Below, piece after piece: positions 27,232-37,380 of a DNA stretch of 64,000 nt. The notes below the pieces were generated by a model. The model was not told the DNA's origin, ran no database searches, and saw nothing but the letters and a program-made list of their open reading frames with translations. The translations under genes were made by a program, and so were the position numbers. Source of the DNA: Pseudomonas extremaustralis (GTDB lineage: Bacteria; Pseudomonadota; Gammaproteobacteria; Pseudomonadales; Pseudomonadaceae). Each line of letters begins with the position of its first letter. The stretch's first letter is position 1. The stretch spans positions 6,234,501 through 6,298,500 of the forward strand of contig NZ_LT629689.1 in assembly GCF_900102035.1 (NCBI RefSeq). Direction: 5' to 3'.

Positions 27232-27261
27232 AAAAAAGCACCCCGAAAGGTGCTTTTTTTG
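27232..27261. terminator. Bidirectional terminator between convergent genes
   Basis: AAAAAAGCACC and GGTGCTTTTTT form a stem with a CCGAAA-type loop and A/T runs on both sides. It can serve the glycine-zipper gene (+) and suhB (-). Confidence 0.8.
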
Positions 27262-27272
27262 TGCTCGCTCGC

Positions 27273-28088
27273 TTAACGCTTCAGCGAGGCCGGCAGGTGC
27301 GGCTGGATCGCCGTCAATACGGCCTTGAAGCATTTGGTGTTGCCGGCAACCACATGGCCTTTCTCCAGGAAGTCGTGACCGCCGGTGAAGTCGCTCACCA
27401 GGCCGCCGGCCTCTTGGATCAGCAGGGCGCCCGCAGCCATGTCCCACTCGGACAGACCCGACTCCCAGAATGCATCGAAACGACCGGCGGCAACGTAAGC
27501 CAGGTCCAGGCTCGCGGCGCCAGCACGACGGATGCCGGCGGTCTGGCCAACCAGGGCGCGGAACATGCCCAGGTAGTTGTCCAGGTTGTCCATCTGGTCG
27601 TCACGGAACGGGAAGCCGGTACCCAAGAGGGCGCCGTCCAGGCTGGTGCGGCCGCTGACACGCAGGCGACGGCCATTGAGCTGGGCGCCACGGCCACGGC
27701 TGGCGGTGAATTCTTCCTGGCGAACCGGGTCCAGCACAACGGCATGTTCCAGGCGGCCGCGGTATTTGCAGGCGATGCTCACGGCAAAGTGCGGGATGCC
27801 GCGCAGGAAGTTGGTGGTGCCATCCAGTGGGTCAATGATCCACAGGTAGTCTTCGCCTTCGCCACTGCCTTTGTGCATGCCGGTTTCTTCGCCGAGGATG
27901 CCGTGGGTAGGGTAGGCCTTGCGCAGAGCGTCGATGATTTTCTGTTCGGCGGCGCGATCCACCTCGGATACATAATCCTTGGCGTCTTTTTCGTCGACCT
28001 TGATGGTATCCAGGCGCTCGATGGAGCGGAAGATCAATTCACTGGCGCTGCGGGCGGCGCGCAGCGCGATATTCAGCATGGGCTGCAT
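27273..28088 (-). CDS. suhB: Inositol-1-monophosphatase family protein SuhB
   Basis: 271 residues. SuhB hydrolyses inositol-1-phosphate with Mg2+ and in proteobacteria also acts as a NusA-associated factor in rRNA transcription. Metal-site motifs are present: GILGEETG (about residue 65), WIIDPLDGTTNFLRG (about 84-98) and SEWDMAAGALLIQEAGG (about 210-226). It is divergent from trmJ with a 145-bp gap, the normal Pseudomonas arrangement. Confidence 0.95.
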   Translation of the reverse strand: MQPMLNIALRAARSASELIFRSIERLDTIKVDEKDAKDYVSEVDRAAEQKIIDALRKAYPTHGILGEETGMHKGSGEGEDYLWIIDPLDGTTNFLRGIPHFAVSIACKYRGRLEHAVVLDPVRQEEFTASRGRGAQLNGRRLRVSGRTSLDGALLGTGFPFRDDQMDNLDNYLGMFRALVGQTAGIRRAGAASLDLAYVAAGRFDAFWESGLSEWDMAAGALLIQEAGGLVSDFTGGHDFLEKGHVVAGNTKCFKAVLTAIQPHLPASLKR

Positions 28089-28233
28089 GGATGTGTCACC
28101 TAAGGTTGTTAAAGAAAGCCGGGCATTCTAGCAGAAACTTTCTTCAGGTGAAGGACGGTGTGAGCTTTCATGGCATAACCTTAGGCTGTTCTGTAAGATT
28201 TGCTCCCCTTTCCCGTGTCCGAGAGCGCCTCCC

Positions 28234-29004
28234 TTGCTGCAAAACATTCGTGTCGTCTTGGTCAATACCAGTCATCCCGGCAACATCGGCGGGGTGGCGC
28301 GAGCCATGAAGAACATGGGGCTGACGCGTCTGGTGTTGGTTGAGCCGCGTTTGTTCCCGCATCACGAGGCCGATGCCCGTGCATCCGGCGCCAATGACAT
28401 CCTTGAAAAAGCCCAGGTCGTCGCCACCTTGGAAGACGCGCTGGTCGGCTGCAACCTGGTACTTGGCACCAGTGCCCGCGACCGTCGCATTCCCTGGCCG
28501 CTGCTGGACCCACGTGAGTGCGGCACCAAAGTAGTGGAAGAGGCTGCCGGAGGTGCTGAAATCGCCCTGGTGTTCGGTCGTGAAGACTCCGGCCTGACCA
28601 ATGAAGAGCTGCAGCGATGTCATTACCACGTGCACATTCCATCGGACCCTGAGTTCAGCTCGCTGAACCTTGGGGCGGCGGTGCAGGTGTTGAGTTACGA
28701 AGTGCGCATGGCCTGGCTGGCCGCTGAAGGCCAACCGAGCAAGGTCGAGAAGGATGAAGTCGCGTCGACCAAAAGTGGCGAGCTGGCCACGATGGACGAG
28801 CTGGAGCGGTTCTATGAACACCTGGAGCAGACCCTGGTGGCCATTGAATTCCTCGATCCTGAAAAGCCCCGGCACTTGATGGCGCGCCTGCGTCGCCTGT
28901 ACGGACGCAGCTCGGTAAGCCGAGCGGAAATGAATATATTGCGTGGCATCCTCACGGAAACCCAGAAAGCGGCCCGTGGCGAGCTCCTTAAGCGGAAGGA
29001 TTAA
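28234..29004 (+). CDS. trmJ: tRNA (cytidine/uridine-32-2'-O)-methyltransferase TrmJ
   Basis: 256 residues of the SPOUT class. It methylates the ribose of nucleotide 32 in tRNAs using SAM. The start is TTG 28234 giving [20 protein letters not shown], the family N-terminus; no ATG or GTG fits better. Knot motifs are visible: [36 protein letters not shown] and [20 protein letters not shown]. cysE follows after 2 bp, so the genes are co-transcribed. Confidence 0.94.
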   Translation: MLQNIRVVLVNTSHPGNIGGVARAMKNMGLTRLVLVEPRLFPHHEADARASGANDILEKAQVVATLEDALVGCNLVLGTSARDRRIPWPLLDPRECGTKVVEEAAGGAEIALVFGREDSGLTNEELQRCHYHVHIPSDPEFSSLNLGAAVQVLSYEVRMAWLAAEGQPSKVEKDEVASTKSGELATMDELERFYEHLEQTLVAIEFLDPEKPRHLMARLRRLYGRSSVSRAEMNILRGILTETQKAARGELLKRKD

Positions 29005-29006
29005 AA

Positions 29007-29789
29007 ATGTTCGAGCGTTTGCGAGAAGATATCCAGAGTGTTTTTCACCGTGATCCGGCGGCGCGCAACGCCTTTGAGGTGCTGACCTGCTACCCCGGCA
29101 TGCACGCGATCTGGATTCATCGCCTGTCCGGTGCCTTGTGGGGCATGGGCTGGAAGTGGCTGGCGCGGCTGGTGTCGAACTTTGGTCGCTGGTTGACCGG
29201 CATCGAGATTCATCCGGGTGCGAAGGTCGGTCGTCGCTTCTTTATCGATCACGGCATGGGCATCGTCATTGGTGAGACCGCCGAAATTGGCGATGACGTG
29301 ACCTTGTATCAGGGGGTAACCCTGGGCGGTACCAGTTGGAACAAGGGTAAGCGCCACCCGACCCTGGGCGACGGCGTGGTGGTCGGGGCGGGTGCCAAGG
29401 TGCTCGGGCCGTTTACCGTGGGGGCTGGCGCCAAGGTGGGTTCCAATGCCGTGGTGACCAAGGCCGTTCCGCCGGGTGCAACCGTGGTGGGTATCCCTGG
29501 CCGGATCATCGTCAAGCCTGAAGTGGGCGATGAGCAGGAAGCCAAGCGCAAGGCCATGGCCGAGAAGATCGGCTTCGATGCCTACGGCGTCAGCGAAGAC
29601 ATGCCCGACCCGGTAGCCCGTGCCATCGGTCAGTTGCTCGACCACCTGCAAGCGGTAGACGGCAAGCTGGATGGCATGTGCGGCGCGCTGAAGGAGTTGG
29701 GCAGCAGCTATTGTGCGAAAGACCTGCCTGAGTTGCGCGAAGAAGACTTTGCCGAAATCAAGGACGAGGCCGCCACCAAAACGAGCTGA
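29007..29789 (+). CDS. cysE: Serine O-acetyltransferase
   Basis: 260 residues. It makes O-acetylserine from serine and acetyl-CoA, the first step of cysteine synthesis. The N-terminal helical part ([20 protein letters not shown]) leads to the left-handed beta helix of hexapeptide repeats, with [20 protein letters not shown] and the coenzyme A loop [20 protein letters not shown]. It lies upstream of the isc operon, linking cysteine supply to the cysteine desulfurase step. Confidence 0.95.
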   Translation: MFERLREDIQSVFHRDPAARNAFEVLTCYPGMHAIWIHRLSGALWGMGWKWLARLVSNFGRWLTGIEIHPGAKVGRRFFIDHGMGIVIGETAEIGDDVTLYQGVTLGGTSWNKGKRHPTLGDGVVVGAGAKVLGPFTVGAGAKVGSNAVVTKAVPPGATVVGIPGRIIVKPEVGDEQEAKRKAMAEKIGFDAYGVSEDMPDPVARAIGQLLDHLQAVDGKLDGMCGALKELGSSYCAKDLPELREEDFAEIKDEAATKTS

Positions 29790-29806
29790 AAAACTCCCCT
29801 ATAGGC

Positions 29807-29881
29807 GCTGGCTTGCCAGCGATAGCGGTCTGCCAGCCACTGATCAGGTCGCTGACCCACTGCCATCGCTGGTAAGCCAGC
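29807..29881. repeat. REP-type inverted pair
   Basis: GCTGGCTTGCCAGCGAT (29807-29823) and ATCGCTGGTAAGCCAGC (29865-29881) are near-perfect inverted copies with a spacer of about 40 bp. This is the REP doublet form of Pseudomonas. It lies between cysE and the iscR promoter. Confidence 0.7.
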
Positions 29882-30009
29882 TCCTGCAAGGGGGCTCCAT
29901 TGGTCTTAGAAACCCCATCCCGCCGCGTTCCCGCTGTTCGTCCCTACCCCATCCTGCTATTATTCGCGCGCCCTTTTTACGGGTAATCCTGACTAAAGTA
30001 GTGGGTCTT

Positions 30010-30034
30010 ATAGTTGACTTAAATACTCGGGAAT
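30010..30034 (+). promoter_or_regulatory. IscR (type 1) binding site overlapping the isc promoter
   Basis: ATAGTTGACTTAAATACTCG then GGAAT matches the known [2Fe-2S]-IscR type 1 site of the form ATASYYGACTNNNNNACTCGGGNAT. It contains a -35 TTGACT (30014-30019), with a possible -10 CATACT 17 bp further on. Binding of holo-IscR here would repress the operon when clusters are plentiful. Confidence 0.8.
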
Positions 30035-30075
30035 CGCATACTCGCTCCCATTCTGAAACACCTTGGTACTTGTCC

Positions 30076-30567
30076 ATGAGACTGACTACAAAAGGCCGAT
30101 ACGCGGTGACCGCCATGCTCGACTTGGCCTTGCACGCGCAAACTGGGCCGGTGTCCCTGGCCGATATCTCCGAGCGCCAAGGCATTTCCCTGTCATACCT
30201 CGAGCAACTGTTCGCCAAGTTGCGCCGCAGCAATCTGGTTTCCAGTGTGCGCGGTCCGGGTGGCGGCTATCAACTGTCCCGTGACATGCAGGGCATCCAG
30301 GTCGCCCAGGTGATCGACGCGGTCAACGAATCCGTCGATGCAACCAAATGCCAGGGGCTGGGTGACTGCCATGCCGGCGACACCTGCCTGACCCACCACT
30401 TGTGGTGTGACTTGAGCCTGCAGATCCATGAGTTTTTGAGTGGTATCAGCTTGGCTGATCTTGTGACTCGCCGTGAGGTGCAAGAAGTAGCCCAGCGTCA
30501 GGACCAGCGCCGTTGCAACACCAAGGCGCCGCGTCTGGACAAGATTGAAGCGTCCGCCGTCGAGTGA
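30076..30567 (+). CDS. iscR: Fe-S cluster assembly transcriptional regulator IscR
   Basis: 163 residues from ATG 30076 ([20 protein letters not shown]). This Rrf2-family winged-helix repressor holds a [2Fe-2S] cluster through three cysteines and a histidine, seen here in [20 protein letters not shown] (about residues 90-108). The DNA-binding helix is [20 protein letters not shown]. It heads the isc operon and has its own site upstream (30010-30034), so it is autoregulated. The in-frame sequence before 30076 is not coding. Confidence 0.96.
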   Translation: MRLTTKGRYAVTAMLDLALHAQTGPVSLADISERQGISLSYLEQLFAKLRRSNLVSSVRGPGGGYQLSRDMQGIQVAQVIDAVNESVDATKCQGLGDCHAGDTCLTHHLWCDLSLQIHEFLSGISLADLVTRREVQEVAQRQDQRRCNTKAPRLDKIEASAVE

Positions 30568-30617
30568 CAGCCGAAGAGCTAACGGCACGCCAGCCAGCCT
30601 GATTTAGGAGAAAGTCC

Positions 30618-31832
30618 ATGAAATTGCCGATTTACCTTGATTACTCAGCGACCACCCCGGTTGATCCGCGTGTCGCGCAAAAGATGAGCGAGTGCCTGCT
30701 GGTTGACGGAAACTTCGGCAACCCAGCGTCCCGTTCCCACGTATTCGGCTGGAAAGCCGAGGAAGCGGTCGAGAACGCCCGTCGCCAGGTCGCCGACCTG
30801 GTGGGTGCTGACCCGCGCGAAATCGTCTGGACCTCCGGTGCTACCGAATCCGACAACCTGGCAATCAAGGGCGCCGCGCATTTCTACGCGACCAAAGGCA
30901 AGCACCTGATCACCACCAAGATCGAGCACAAGGCTGTCCTGGACACCATGCGCCAGCTGGAGCGTGAAGGGTTCGAAGTCACCTACATCGAGCCGACCAC
31001 CGACGGTATCGTCACTCCGGCGATGATCGAAGCGGCGATGCGTGAAGACACCATCCTGGTTTCGGTGATCCACGTGAACAACGAAATCGGCACCATCAAC
31101 GATATCGCGGCCATCGGCGAGCTGACCCGCTCCAAAGGTGTGTTGCTGCATGTCGACGCTGCCCAGTCTACCGGCAAGGTCGACATCGACCTGTCGAAGC
31201 TGAAAGTCGACCTGATGTCGTTCTCCGCCCACAAGACCTACGGCCCTAAAGGCATCGGCGCCCTGTATGTGAGCCGCAAGCCTCGCGTGCGCATCGAAGC
31301 CACCATGCACGGCGGCGGTCACGAGCGCGGCATGCGTTCGGGCACCCTGGCGACCCACCAGATCGTCGGCATGGGCGAAGCGTTCCGTATCGCCAAGGAA
31401 GAGATGGCTGCTGAAAACGTGCGCATCAAGGCCTTGAGCGAGCGCTTCTACAAGCAGGTCGAAAACCTTGAAGAGCTGTACATCAACGGCAGCATGACTG
31501 CCCGTGTACCGCACAACCTGAATTTGAGCTTCAACTACGTCGAAGGTGAGTCGCTGATCATGGCGCTCAAGGACCTGGCGGTTTCGTCCGGTTCGGCCTG
31601 CACCTCGGCGTCCCTCGAGCCGTCCTACGTACTGCGTGCCCTGGGCCGCAACGATGAACTGGCACACAGCTCGATCCGCTTTACGTTCGGCCGTTTCACC
31701 ACCGAAGAAGAAGTCGACTACGCCGCGCAGAAAGTCTGCGAAGCTGTCACCAAGCTGCGTACCTTGTCGCCGCTGTGGGACATGTACAAAGACGGCATCG
31801 ATATTTCCAAGATCGAGTGGGCGGCACACTAA
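30618..31832 (+). CDS. iscS: Cysteine desulfurase IscS
   Basis: 404 residues. This PLP enzyme removes sulfur from cysteine for Fe-S clusters and tRNA thiolation. The PLP lysine is in [19 protein letters not shown] (about residue 206), the cofactor-binding [11 protein letters not shown] near 76, and the sulfur-carrying cysteine in [20 protein letters not shown] (about 328). GAGAA precedes the ATG. The position after iscR and before iscU is standard. Confidence 0.98.
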   Translation: MKLPIYLDYSATTPVDPRVAQKMSECLLVDGNFGNPASRSHVFGWKAEEAVENARRQVADLVGADPREIVWTSGATESDNLAIKGAAHFYATKGKHLITTKIEHKAVLDTMRQLEREGFEVTYIEPTTDGIVTPAMIEAAMREDTILVSVIHVNNEIGTINDIAAIGELTRSKGVLLHVDAAQSTGKVDIDLSKLKVDLMSFSAHKTYGPKGIGALYVSRKPRVRIEATMHGGGHERGMRSGTLATHQIVGMGEAFRIAKEEMAAENVRIKALSERFYKQVENLEELYINGSMTARVPHNLNLSFNYVEGESLIMALKDLAVSSGSACTSASLEPSYVLRALGRNDELAHSSIRFTFGRFTTEEEVDYAAQKVCEAVTKLRTLSPLWDMYKDGIDISKIEWAAH

Positions 31833-31854
31833 CTATAGAAGCCGCCACCCCAGC

Positions 31855-31892
31855 TCTGTAGGAACGTGGCGGAAAACGCAGGCGTTTCTACA
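31855..31892. repeat. Small inverted repeat between iscS and iscU
   Basis: CTGTAGGAACG and CGTTTCTACAG are imperfect inverted arms in the 99-bp iscS-iscU gap, resembling a degenerate REP. It may act as an mRNA hairpin separating iscS from iscU levels. Confidence 0.4.
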
Positions 31893-31931
31893 GGGTTCCA
31901 GAGCGGCCCTGATGAGTGAGGATTCAGTACC

Positions 31932-32318
31932 ATGGCTTACAGCGAAAAGGTCATCGACCACTACGAAAACCCGCGCAACGTCGGCAAGATGGACGCGGAA
32001 GATCCTGATGTCGGCACCGGCATGGTCGGCGCTCCGGCGTGCGGCGATGTGATGCGCCTGCAGATCAAGGTCAACGAGGCGGGCGTCATCGAAGACGCCA
32101 AGTTCAAGACCTACGGCTGCGGTTCGGCCATCGCCTCCAGTTCCCTGGCGACCGAATGGATGAAAGGCAAGACCCTGGATGAGGCTGTGACTATCAGCAA
32201 CACCCAGCTGGCCGAAGAACTGGCCCTGCCGCCCGTGAAAATCCACTGCTCGGTACTCGCTGAAGACGCCATCAAGGCGGCCGTTCGCGATTACAAGCAG
32301 AAGAAAGGCTTGATCTAA
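31932..32318 (+). CDS. iscU: Iron-sulfur cluster scaffold protein IscU
   Basis: 128 residues. It is the scaffold where IscS sulfur and iron are assembled into [2Fe-2S] clusters. The three ligand cysteines are in [13 protein letters not shown] (C37, D39), [12 protein letters not shown] (C63) and [14 protein letters not shown] (C106). The LPPVK motif recognised by HscA is present before the last cysteine. The sequence is intact. Confidence 0.98.
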   Translation: MAYSEKVIDHYENPRNVGKMDAEDPDVGTGMVGAPACGDVMRLQIKVNEAGVIEDAKFKTYGCGSAIASSSLATEWMKGKTLDEAVTISNTQLAEELALPPVKIHCSVLAEDAIKAAVRDYKQKKGLI

Positions 32319-32346
32319 GCATTTGGCGACGAGTAAGGAGTCAACG

Positions 32347-32670
32347 ATGGCTATCAGCATGACAGAAGCGGCTGCGCGGCACGTGCGACGCTCCCTGGAT
32401 GGGCGCGGTAAAGGTGAGGGGATTCGTCTGGGTGTTCGCACCACAGGCTGTTCCGGCCTTGCCTATGTGCTGGAGTTCGTCGACGAGGTGGTGGCGGAAG
32501 ACCAGGTGTTCGAAAGTCACGGCGAGAAAGTGATTATCGACCCTAAAAGCCTGACATACCTGGACGGCACCGAACTCGATTTCGTCAAGGAAGGGTTGAA
32601 CGAAGGCTTCAAGTTCAACAACCCCAACGTGCGCGGTGAATGTGGCTGCGGCGAAAGCTTCAACATCTGA
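32347..32670 (+). CDS. iscA: Iron-sulfur cluster assembly protein IscA
   Basis: 107 residues from ATG 32347 with AAGGAG upstream; an in-frame start at 32323 is not needed. It is an A-type carrier that moves iron or clusters to target enzymes. Three cysteines occur in the family pattern: [15 protein letters not shown] (C35) and [11 protein letters not shown] (C99, C101). Confidence 0.97.
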   Translation: MAISMTEAAARHVRRSLDGRGKGEGIRLGVRTTGCSGLAYVLEFVDEVVAEDQVFESHGEKVIIDPKSLTYLDGTELDFVKEGLNEGFKFNNPNVRGECGCGESFNI

Positions 32671-32678
32671 GGCTATCT

Positions 32679-33200
32679 GTGGGTACTCCTTGTCATTTCG
32701 CTTTATTCGAGTTGCAGCCGAGCTTTCGACTGGACCTCGAGCAACTTGCCACGCGCTACCGTGAATTGGCGCGTGGCGTGCATCCGGACCGCTTCGCTGA
32801 CGCTTCCGAGCGTGAGCAACGCCTGGCGCTGGAGCAGTCGGCCAGCCTCAACGAAGCCTATCAGACGCTCAAGAGCCCCTCGAAACGCGCGCGTTACCTG
32901 CTCGCGATGAACGGTGGCGAGTTGCCGATGGAGGTCACGGTGCACGATCCGGACTTCCTGATGCAGCAGATGCAGTGGCGCGAAGAGCTCGAAGATTTGC
33001 AGGACGACGCCGATGTGGCGGGGGTTGCAGTCTTCAAGCGTCGTCTGAAAACCGCCCAGGATGAGCTCAACGAAAGCTTCGCGGCCTGTTGGGATGATGC
33101 AGCGCAACGCGAGCAGGCCGAGCGCCTGATGCGACGCATGCAGTTCCTCGACAAGCTCACCTACGAAGTGCGCCAGCTAGAAGAGCGCCTCGACGATTAA
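32679..33200 (+). CDS. hscB: Fe-S co-chaperone HscB (J-domain)
   Basis: 173 residues from GTG 32679, giving [20 protein letters not shown], the normal HscB start, eight bases after the iscA stop. The J-domain HPD motif appears in [13 protein letters not shown] (about residue 33). The C-terminal helical bundle ([18 protein letters not shown]) binds IscU. HscB delivers IscU to HscA and stimulates its ATPase. Confidence 0.95.
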   Translation: MGTPCHFALFELQPSFRLDLEQLATRYRELARGVHPDRFADASEREQRLALEQSASLNEAYQTLKSPSKRARYLLAMNGGELPMEVTVHDPDFLMQQMQWREELEDLQDDADVAGVAVFKRRLKTAQDELNESFAACWDDAAQREQAERLMRRMQFLDKLTYEVRQLEERLDD

Positions 33201-33251
33201 CCCAGTGCTGCCCATGATGCACGCCTGATAGACAGATAAGACCTGATTACC

Positions 33252-35114
33252 ATGGCTCTACTGCAAATCGCCGAACCCGGCCAAAGCCCCCAACCGCATC
33301 AGCGTCGCCTGGCGGTGGGGATTGACTTGGGCACCACCAATTCCCTGGTTGCTGCCTTGCGCAGCGGCCTGTCCGAGCCGCTGCCCGACGCCGATGGCCA
33401 GGTGATCCTGCCATCCGCCGTGCGCTATCACGCCGATCGCACCGAAGTCGGTGAGTCGGCCAAGCTGGCGGCGTCTACCGATCCCCTGAACACTGTGCTG
33501 TCGGTCAAGCGCTTGATGGGTCGTGGTCTCTCCGACGTCAAGCAACTGGGCGACCAGCTGCCATACCGGTTTGTCGGTGGCGAGTCCCATATGCCGTTCA
33601 TCGACACGGTCCAGGGCCCGAAAAGCCCGGTGGAAGTGTCGGCTGACATCCTCAAGGTCCTGCGCCAGCGGGCAGAAACCACCTTGGGCGGCGAATTGGT
33701 GGGCGCGGTGATCACGGTTCCGGCGTATTTCGATGATGCCCAACGCCAGGCCACCAAGGATGCGGCGAAACTCGCCGGCCTGAATGTGCTGCGTCTGCTC
33801 AACGAACCAACCGCAGCCGCCGTGGCCTATGGCCTCGATCAGCAGGCTGAGGGTCTGGTCGCCATTTACGACCTGGGTGGTGGCACCTTCGATATTTCGA
33901 TCCTGCGCCTGACCGGCGGGGTCTTTGAAGTGTTGGCCACCGGCGGCGATACGGCCCTGGGCGGCGATGACTTCGATCACGCGATCGCCCGCTGGATCAT
34001 CAGCAGTGCCGGTTTGTCCGCTGATTTGGATCCTGGCGAGCAGCGCCATCTGCTGCAAACCGCCTGTGCCGCCAAAGAGGCCCTGACTGACGCGTCTTCT
34101 GTTGAAGTGTCCTACGGCAACTGGTCGGCCCAACTGACCCGCGAAGCCTTTGATGCGCTGATCGAGCCGATGGTTGCGCGCAGCCTGAAAGCCTGTCGCC
34201 GCGCCGTGCGTGATTCCGGCATCGAGTTGGAAGACGTTGGCGCTGTGGTCATGGTCGGCGGTTCCACCCGTGTGCCGCGCGTCCGCGAGGCCGTTGCCGA
34301 GGCGTTCGGTCGCCAGCCGCTGACCGAAATTGATCCGGATCAAGTGGTGGCCATTGGTGCCGCGATCCAGGCCGATACCCTGGCCGGCAACAAGCGCGAT
34401 GGTGGCGAACTGCTGTTGCTCGACGTGATTCCATTGTCCCTGGGCTTGGAAACCATGGGCGGCCTGATGGAGAAGGTGATTCCGCGCAACACCACTATTC
34501 CCGTCGCCCGCGCCCAGGATTTCACCACCTACAAAGATGGCCAGACGGCCATGATGATTCACGTGCTGCAAGGCGAGCGTGAACTGATCAGCGACTGTCG
34601 CTCCCTGGCACGCTTTGAATTGCGCGGCATTCCGGCCATGGTCGCCGGTGCGGCGAAGATTCGCGTGACCTTCCAGGTCGACGCCGATGGCCTGCTCAGC
34701 GTGGCGGCGCGTGAACTGGCGTCCGGCGTTGAAGCCAGCATCCAGGTCAAGCCGTCCTATGGCCTGACCGACGGCGAAATCGCCAAGATGCTCAAGGACT
34801 CGTTCCAATACGCCGGTGACGATAAAGTCGCCCGCGTACTGCGTGAGCAGCAAGTGGATGCCCAGCGCCTGCTCGAAGCGGTGCAGGGCGCCCTTGAAGT
34901 TGACGGCGAGCGTCTGCTGGACGCTGAAGAGCGCATGGTCATCGACCAGCAGATGCAGGAATTGGCCGAACTGATGGAAGGTAACGATGGCTACGCCATC
35001 GAGCAGCAGACCAAGCGCTTGTCGCAAGTCACTGATGCCTTTGCCGCTCGCCGCATGGATCAGACGGTGAGAGCCGCACTGGCTGGGCGCAACCTGAATG
35101 AAATCGAGGAATAA
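33252..35114 (+). CDS. hscA: Fe-S chaperone HscA (Hsp70 type)
   Basis: 620 residues. It is an Hsp70 ATPase specialised for IscU. The ATPase domain has [38 protein letters not shown] and [20 protein letters not shown]. The substrate domain follows [18 protein letters not shown] and ends in a helical lid. It releases clusters from IscU after HscB stimulation. Confidence 0.97.
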   Translation: MALLQIAEPGQSPQPHQRRLAVGIDLGTTNSLVAALRSGLSEPLPDADGQVILPSAVRYHADRTEVGESAKLAASTDPLNTVLSVKRLMGRGLSDVKQLGDQLPYRFVGGESHMPFIDTVQGPKSPVEVSADILKVLRQRAETTLGGELVGAVITVPAYFDDAQRQATKDAAKLAGLNVLRLLNEPTAAAVAYGLDQQAEGLVAIYDLGGGTFDISILRLTGGVFEVLATGGDTALGGDDFDHAIARWIISSAGLSADLDPGEQRHLLQTACAAKEALTDASSVEVSYGNWSAQLTREAFDALIEPMVARSLKACRRAVRDSGIELEDVGAVVMVGGSTRVPRVREAVAEAFGRQPLTEIDPDQVVAIGAAIQADTLAGNKRDGGELLLLDVIPLSLGLETMGGLMEKVIPRNTTIPVARAQDFTTYKDGQTAMMIHVLQGERELISDCRSLARFELRGIPAMVAGAAKIRVTFQVDADGLLSVAARELASGVEASIQVKPSYGLTDGEIAKMLKDSFQYAGDDKVARVLREQQVDAQRLLEAVQGALEVDGERLLDAEERMVIDQQMQELAELMEGNDGYAIEQQTKRLSQVTDAFAARRMDQTVRAALAGRNLNEIEE

Positions 35115-35117
35115 TTA

Positions 35118-35459
35118 ATGCCGCAGGTCATTTTTCTGCCACACGCCGAGCATTGCCCGGACGGTATGGTCGTGGAGGCTGAGACCGGCAAGTCCATCCT
35201 CGAAGTTGCCCACGAAAACCACATCGAGATCGAAAGTGCCTGCGGCGGTGTTTGCGCCTGCACGACGTGCCACTGCATCATTCGCGAGGGTTTTGACTCG
35301 CTGGAGGAGGCAGACGACCTGGAAGAAGATTTTCTGGATCGCGCATGGGGCCTGGAAGCGCATTCGCGCCTGAGCTGTCAGGCCAAGGTCGGGACTGAAG
35401 ACATCACTGTCGAAATTCCGAAATATTCGCTCAACCATGCGGCCGAAGCGCCGCATTGA
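35118..35459 (+). CDS. fdx: ISC-type [2Fe-2S] ferredoxin
   Basis: 113 residues, an adrenodoxin-type ferredoxin supplying electrons for cluster assembly. The cluster cysteines are in SACGGVCACTTCHCII (C42, C48, C51) and RLSCQAKV (C87). The gene starts three bases after hscA, so translation is coupled. Confidence 0.97.
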   Translation: MPQVIFLPHAEHCPDGMVVEAETGKSILEVAHENHIEIESACGGVCACTTCHCIIREGFDSLEEADDLEEDFLDRAWGLEAHSRLSCQAKVGTEDITVEIPKYSLNHAAEAPH

Positions 35460-35473
35460 TTCAAGGAACTGTC

Positions 35474-35674
35474 ATGAGTCTTAAATGGGTTGATGTGCAA
35501 GAGATCGCTATCCTGTTGGCCGACGGCAACCCGGATCTGGATCCCTATTCCCTGAACTTTGTCGCTTTGCGTGACATGGTCATGGCTTTGCCTGGGTTTG
35601 AAGACGAGCGGGATCGCGGCGGTGAAAAGGTTCTGGAAGCTATTCAGACGGCCTGGAAAGAAGAGCAGGACTGA
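35474..35674 (+). CDS. iscX: Fe-S cluster assembly protein IscX
   Basis: 66 residues from ATG 35474 (MSLKWVDVQEIAILLADGNP). It is a small acidic protein binding IscS and possibly iron, usually the last isc gene. The conserved NFVALRDMVMALPGFEDE and C-terminal WKEEQD are present. An upstream in-frame ATG (35456) overlaps fdx and is less likely. Confidence 0.95.
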   Translation: MSLKWVDVQEIAILLADGNPDLDPYSLNFVALRDMVMALPGFEDERDRGGEKVLEAIQTAWKEEQD

Positions 35675-35706
35675 CGCCTCCCTTACGCAGTTAGGCAATA
35701 CCCAAT

Positions 35707-35736
35707 AACCCGCGTATAATTCGCGGGTTTAATTTT
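35707..35736 (+). terminator. Terminator of the isc operon
   Basis: AACCCGCG and CGCGGGTT form an 8-bp stem around TATAATT, followed by a T-rich tract. It lies 32 bp after iscX. The loop also resembles a -10 box (TATAAT), so an ndk promoter could overlap it. Confidence 0.65.
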
Positions 35737-35765
35737 TCGTAAATTACCGTTTCTGGAGTTACACC

Positions 35766-36191
35766 ATGGCTGTTCAACGTACTTTCTCCATCATCAAGCC
35801 TGACGCTGTTGCAAAAAACGTCATCGGCGAGATCACCACTCGTTTCGAAAAAGCCGGCCTGAAGGTTGTAGCTTCGAAACTCAAGCAACTGTCCAAGGCT
35901 GAAGCTGAAGGCTTCTACGCTGAGCACAGCGCTCGTGGCTTCTTCGGCGACCTGGTTGCTTTCATGATCTCCGGTCCTGTTGTCGTTCAGGTGCTGGAAG
36001 GTGAAAACGCTATCGCTCTGAACCGTGAGCTGATGGGCGCTACCAACCCTAAAGAAGCCGCTCCAGGCACCATCCGTGCTGACTTCGCTGATTCCATCGA
36101 CGCCAACGCTGTACACGGTTCGGACTCCGAAGCCGCTGCTGCTCGCGAAATCTCGTACTTCTTCGCAGCTACCGAAGTAACCACTCGCTAA
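35766..36191 (+). CDS. ndk: Nucleoside diphosphate kinase
   Basis: 141 residues. It transfers the gamma phosphate between nucleoside tri- and diphosphates through a phosphohistidine. The active histidine is in [18 protein letters not shown] (about residue 117), and the N-terminal [15 protein letters not shown] is characteristic. CTGGAG precedes the ATG. The codons are strongly biased, as in highly expressed genes. Confidence 0.97.
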   Translation: MAVQRTFSIIKPDAVAKNVIGEITTRFEKAGLKVVASKLKQLSKAEAEGFYAEHSARGFFGDLVAFMISGPVVVQVLEGENAIALNRELMGATNPKEAAPGTIRADFADSIDANAVHGSDSEAAAAREISYFFAATEVTTR

Positions 36192-36219
36192 GCATTGGCT
36201 TGAGAGTGAAGGTGAATCC

Positions 36220-37368
36220 ATGACTACATCGACTGTAAAAACCAACCTGCTGGGTCTGACTCAACAGGAAATGGAAAAATTCTTCGACTCAATCGGGGAG
36301 AAGCGTTTCCGTGCCGGTCAGGTAATGAAGTGGATTCACCACTTTGGCGTCGATGATTTCGACGCCATGACGAACGTCAGCAAGGCCCTGCGCGACAAGC
36401 TCAAGGCCATTGCCGAGGTCCGTGGTCCCGAGGTTGTCAGCGAGGACATCTCCAGCGACGGCACCCGTAAGTGGGTGGTGCGCGTGGCGTCCGGCAGCTG
36501 CGTCGAGACTGTCTACATTCCCCAGGGCAAACGCGGCACGTTGTGCGTTTCGTCCCAGGCAGGCTGTGCCCTGGATTGCAGTTTCTGCTCCACCGGCAAG
36601 CAAGGCTTCAATAGCAACCTCACCGCCGCCGAAGTCATCGGCCAGGTGTGGATTGCCAACAAATCCTTTGGCAGCGTCCCGGCGACCGTCGACCGTGCCA
36701 TCACCAACGTGGTGATGATGGGCATGGGTGAGCCGCTGCTGAACTTCGATAACGTCGTCGCCGCCATGCACCTGATGATGGACGACCTGGGCTACGGCAT
36801 CTCCAAGCGCCGTGTGACCCTGTCGACCTCCGGCGTGGTGCCGATGATCGATGAGCTGTCCAAGCACATCGACGTCTCCCTGGCGTTGTCGCTGCACGCA
36901 CCCAATGACGCATTGCGTAACCAATTGGTGCCGATCAACAAGAAGTATCCGCTTAAGATGCTGCTCGAATCTTGCCAGCGCTACATGTCGTCCCTGGGCG
37001 AAAAGCGCGTGCTGACCATCGAGTACACCTTGCTCAAGGACATCAACGACAAGGTCGAACACGCGGTCGAGATGATCGAGTTGCTCAAGCACATCCCGTG
37101 CAAGATCAACCTGATTCCGTTCAACCCGTTTCCCCATTCTGGCTACGAGCGGCCGAGCAACAACGCCATCCGTCGTTTCCAGGATCAACTGCACCAGGCC
37201 GGCTTCAATGTCACTGTACGCACCACCCGTGGTGAAGACATCGACGCCGCCTGTGGCCAATTGGTAGGACAGGTGCTGGATCGCACCCGTCGCAGCGAAC
37301 GTTATATCGCCGTGCGCGAACTGAGCGCCACCGACGATATGCCGCAAAGCGCTGTGAATCGAACCTGA
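36220..37368 (+). CDS. rlmN: Dual-specificity 23S rRNA/tRNA (adenine-C2)-methyltransferase RlmN
   Basis: 382 residues. This radical-SAM enzyme methylates C2 of A2503 in 23S rRNA and A37 in some tRNAs. The cluster motif is [17 protein letters not shown] (about 113-129), and the substrate-shuttling cysteine in the C-terminal part lies in [11 protein letters not shown] (about 345). [14 protein letters not shown] is the conserved glycine-rich loop. The ndk-rlmN-pilW order is usual in Pseudomonas. Confidence 0.97.
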   Translation: MTTSTVKTNLLGLTQQEMEKFFDSIGEKRFRAGQVMKWIHHFGVDDFDAMTNVSKALRDKLKAIAEVRGPEVVSEDISSDGTRKWVVRVASGSCVETVYIPQGKRGTLCVSSQAGCALDCSFCSTGKQGFNSNLTAAEVIGQVWIANKSFGSVPATVDRAITNVVMMGMGEPLLNFDNVVAAMHLMMDDLGYGISKRRVTLSTSGVVPMIDELSKHIDVSLALSLHAPNDALRNQLVPINKKYPLKMLLESCQRYMSSLGEKRVLTIEYTLLKDINDKVEHAVEMIELLKHIPCKINLIPFNPFPHSGYERPSNNAIRRFQDQLHQAGFNVTVRTTRGEDIDAACGQLVGQVLDRTRRSERYIAVRELSATDDMPQSAVNRT

Positions 37369-37380
37369 GAGAGGATCTCT

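Noticed and set aside
29713..30075. N-terminal extension of IscR to 29713
   Set aside because: It overlaps cysE, the REP doublet and the IscR site; the family start is at ATG 30076.
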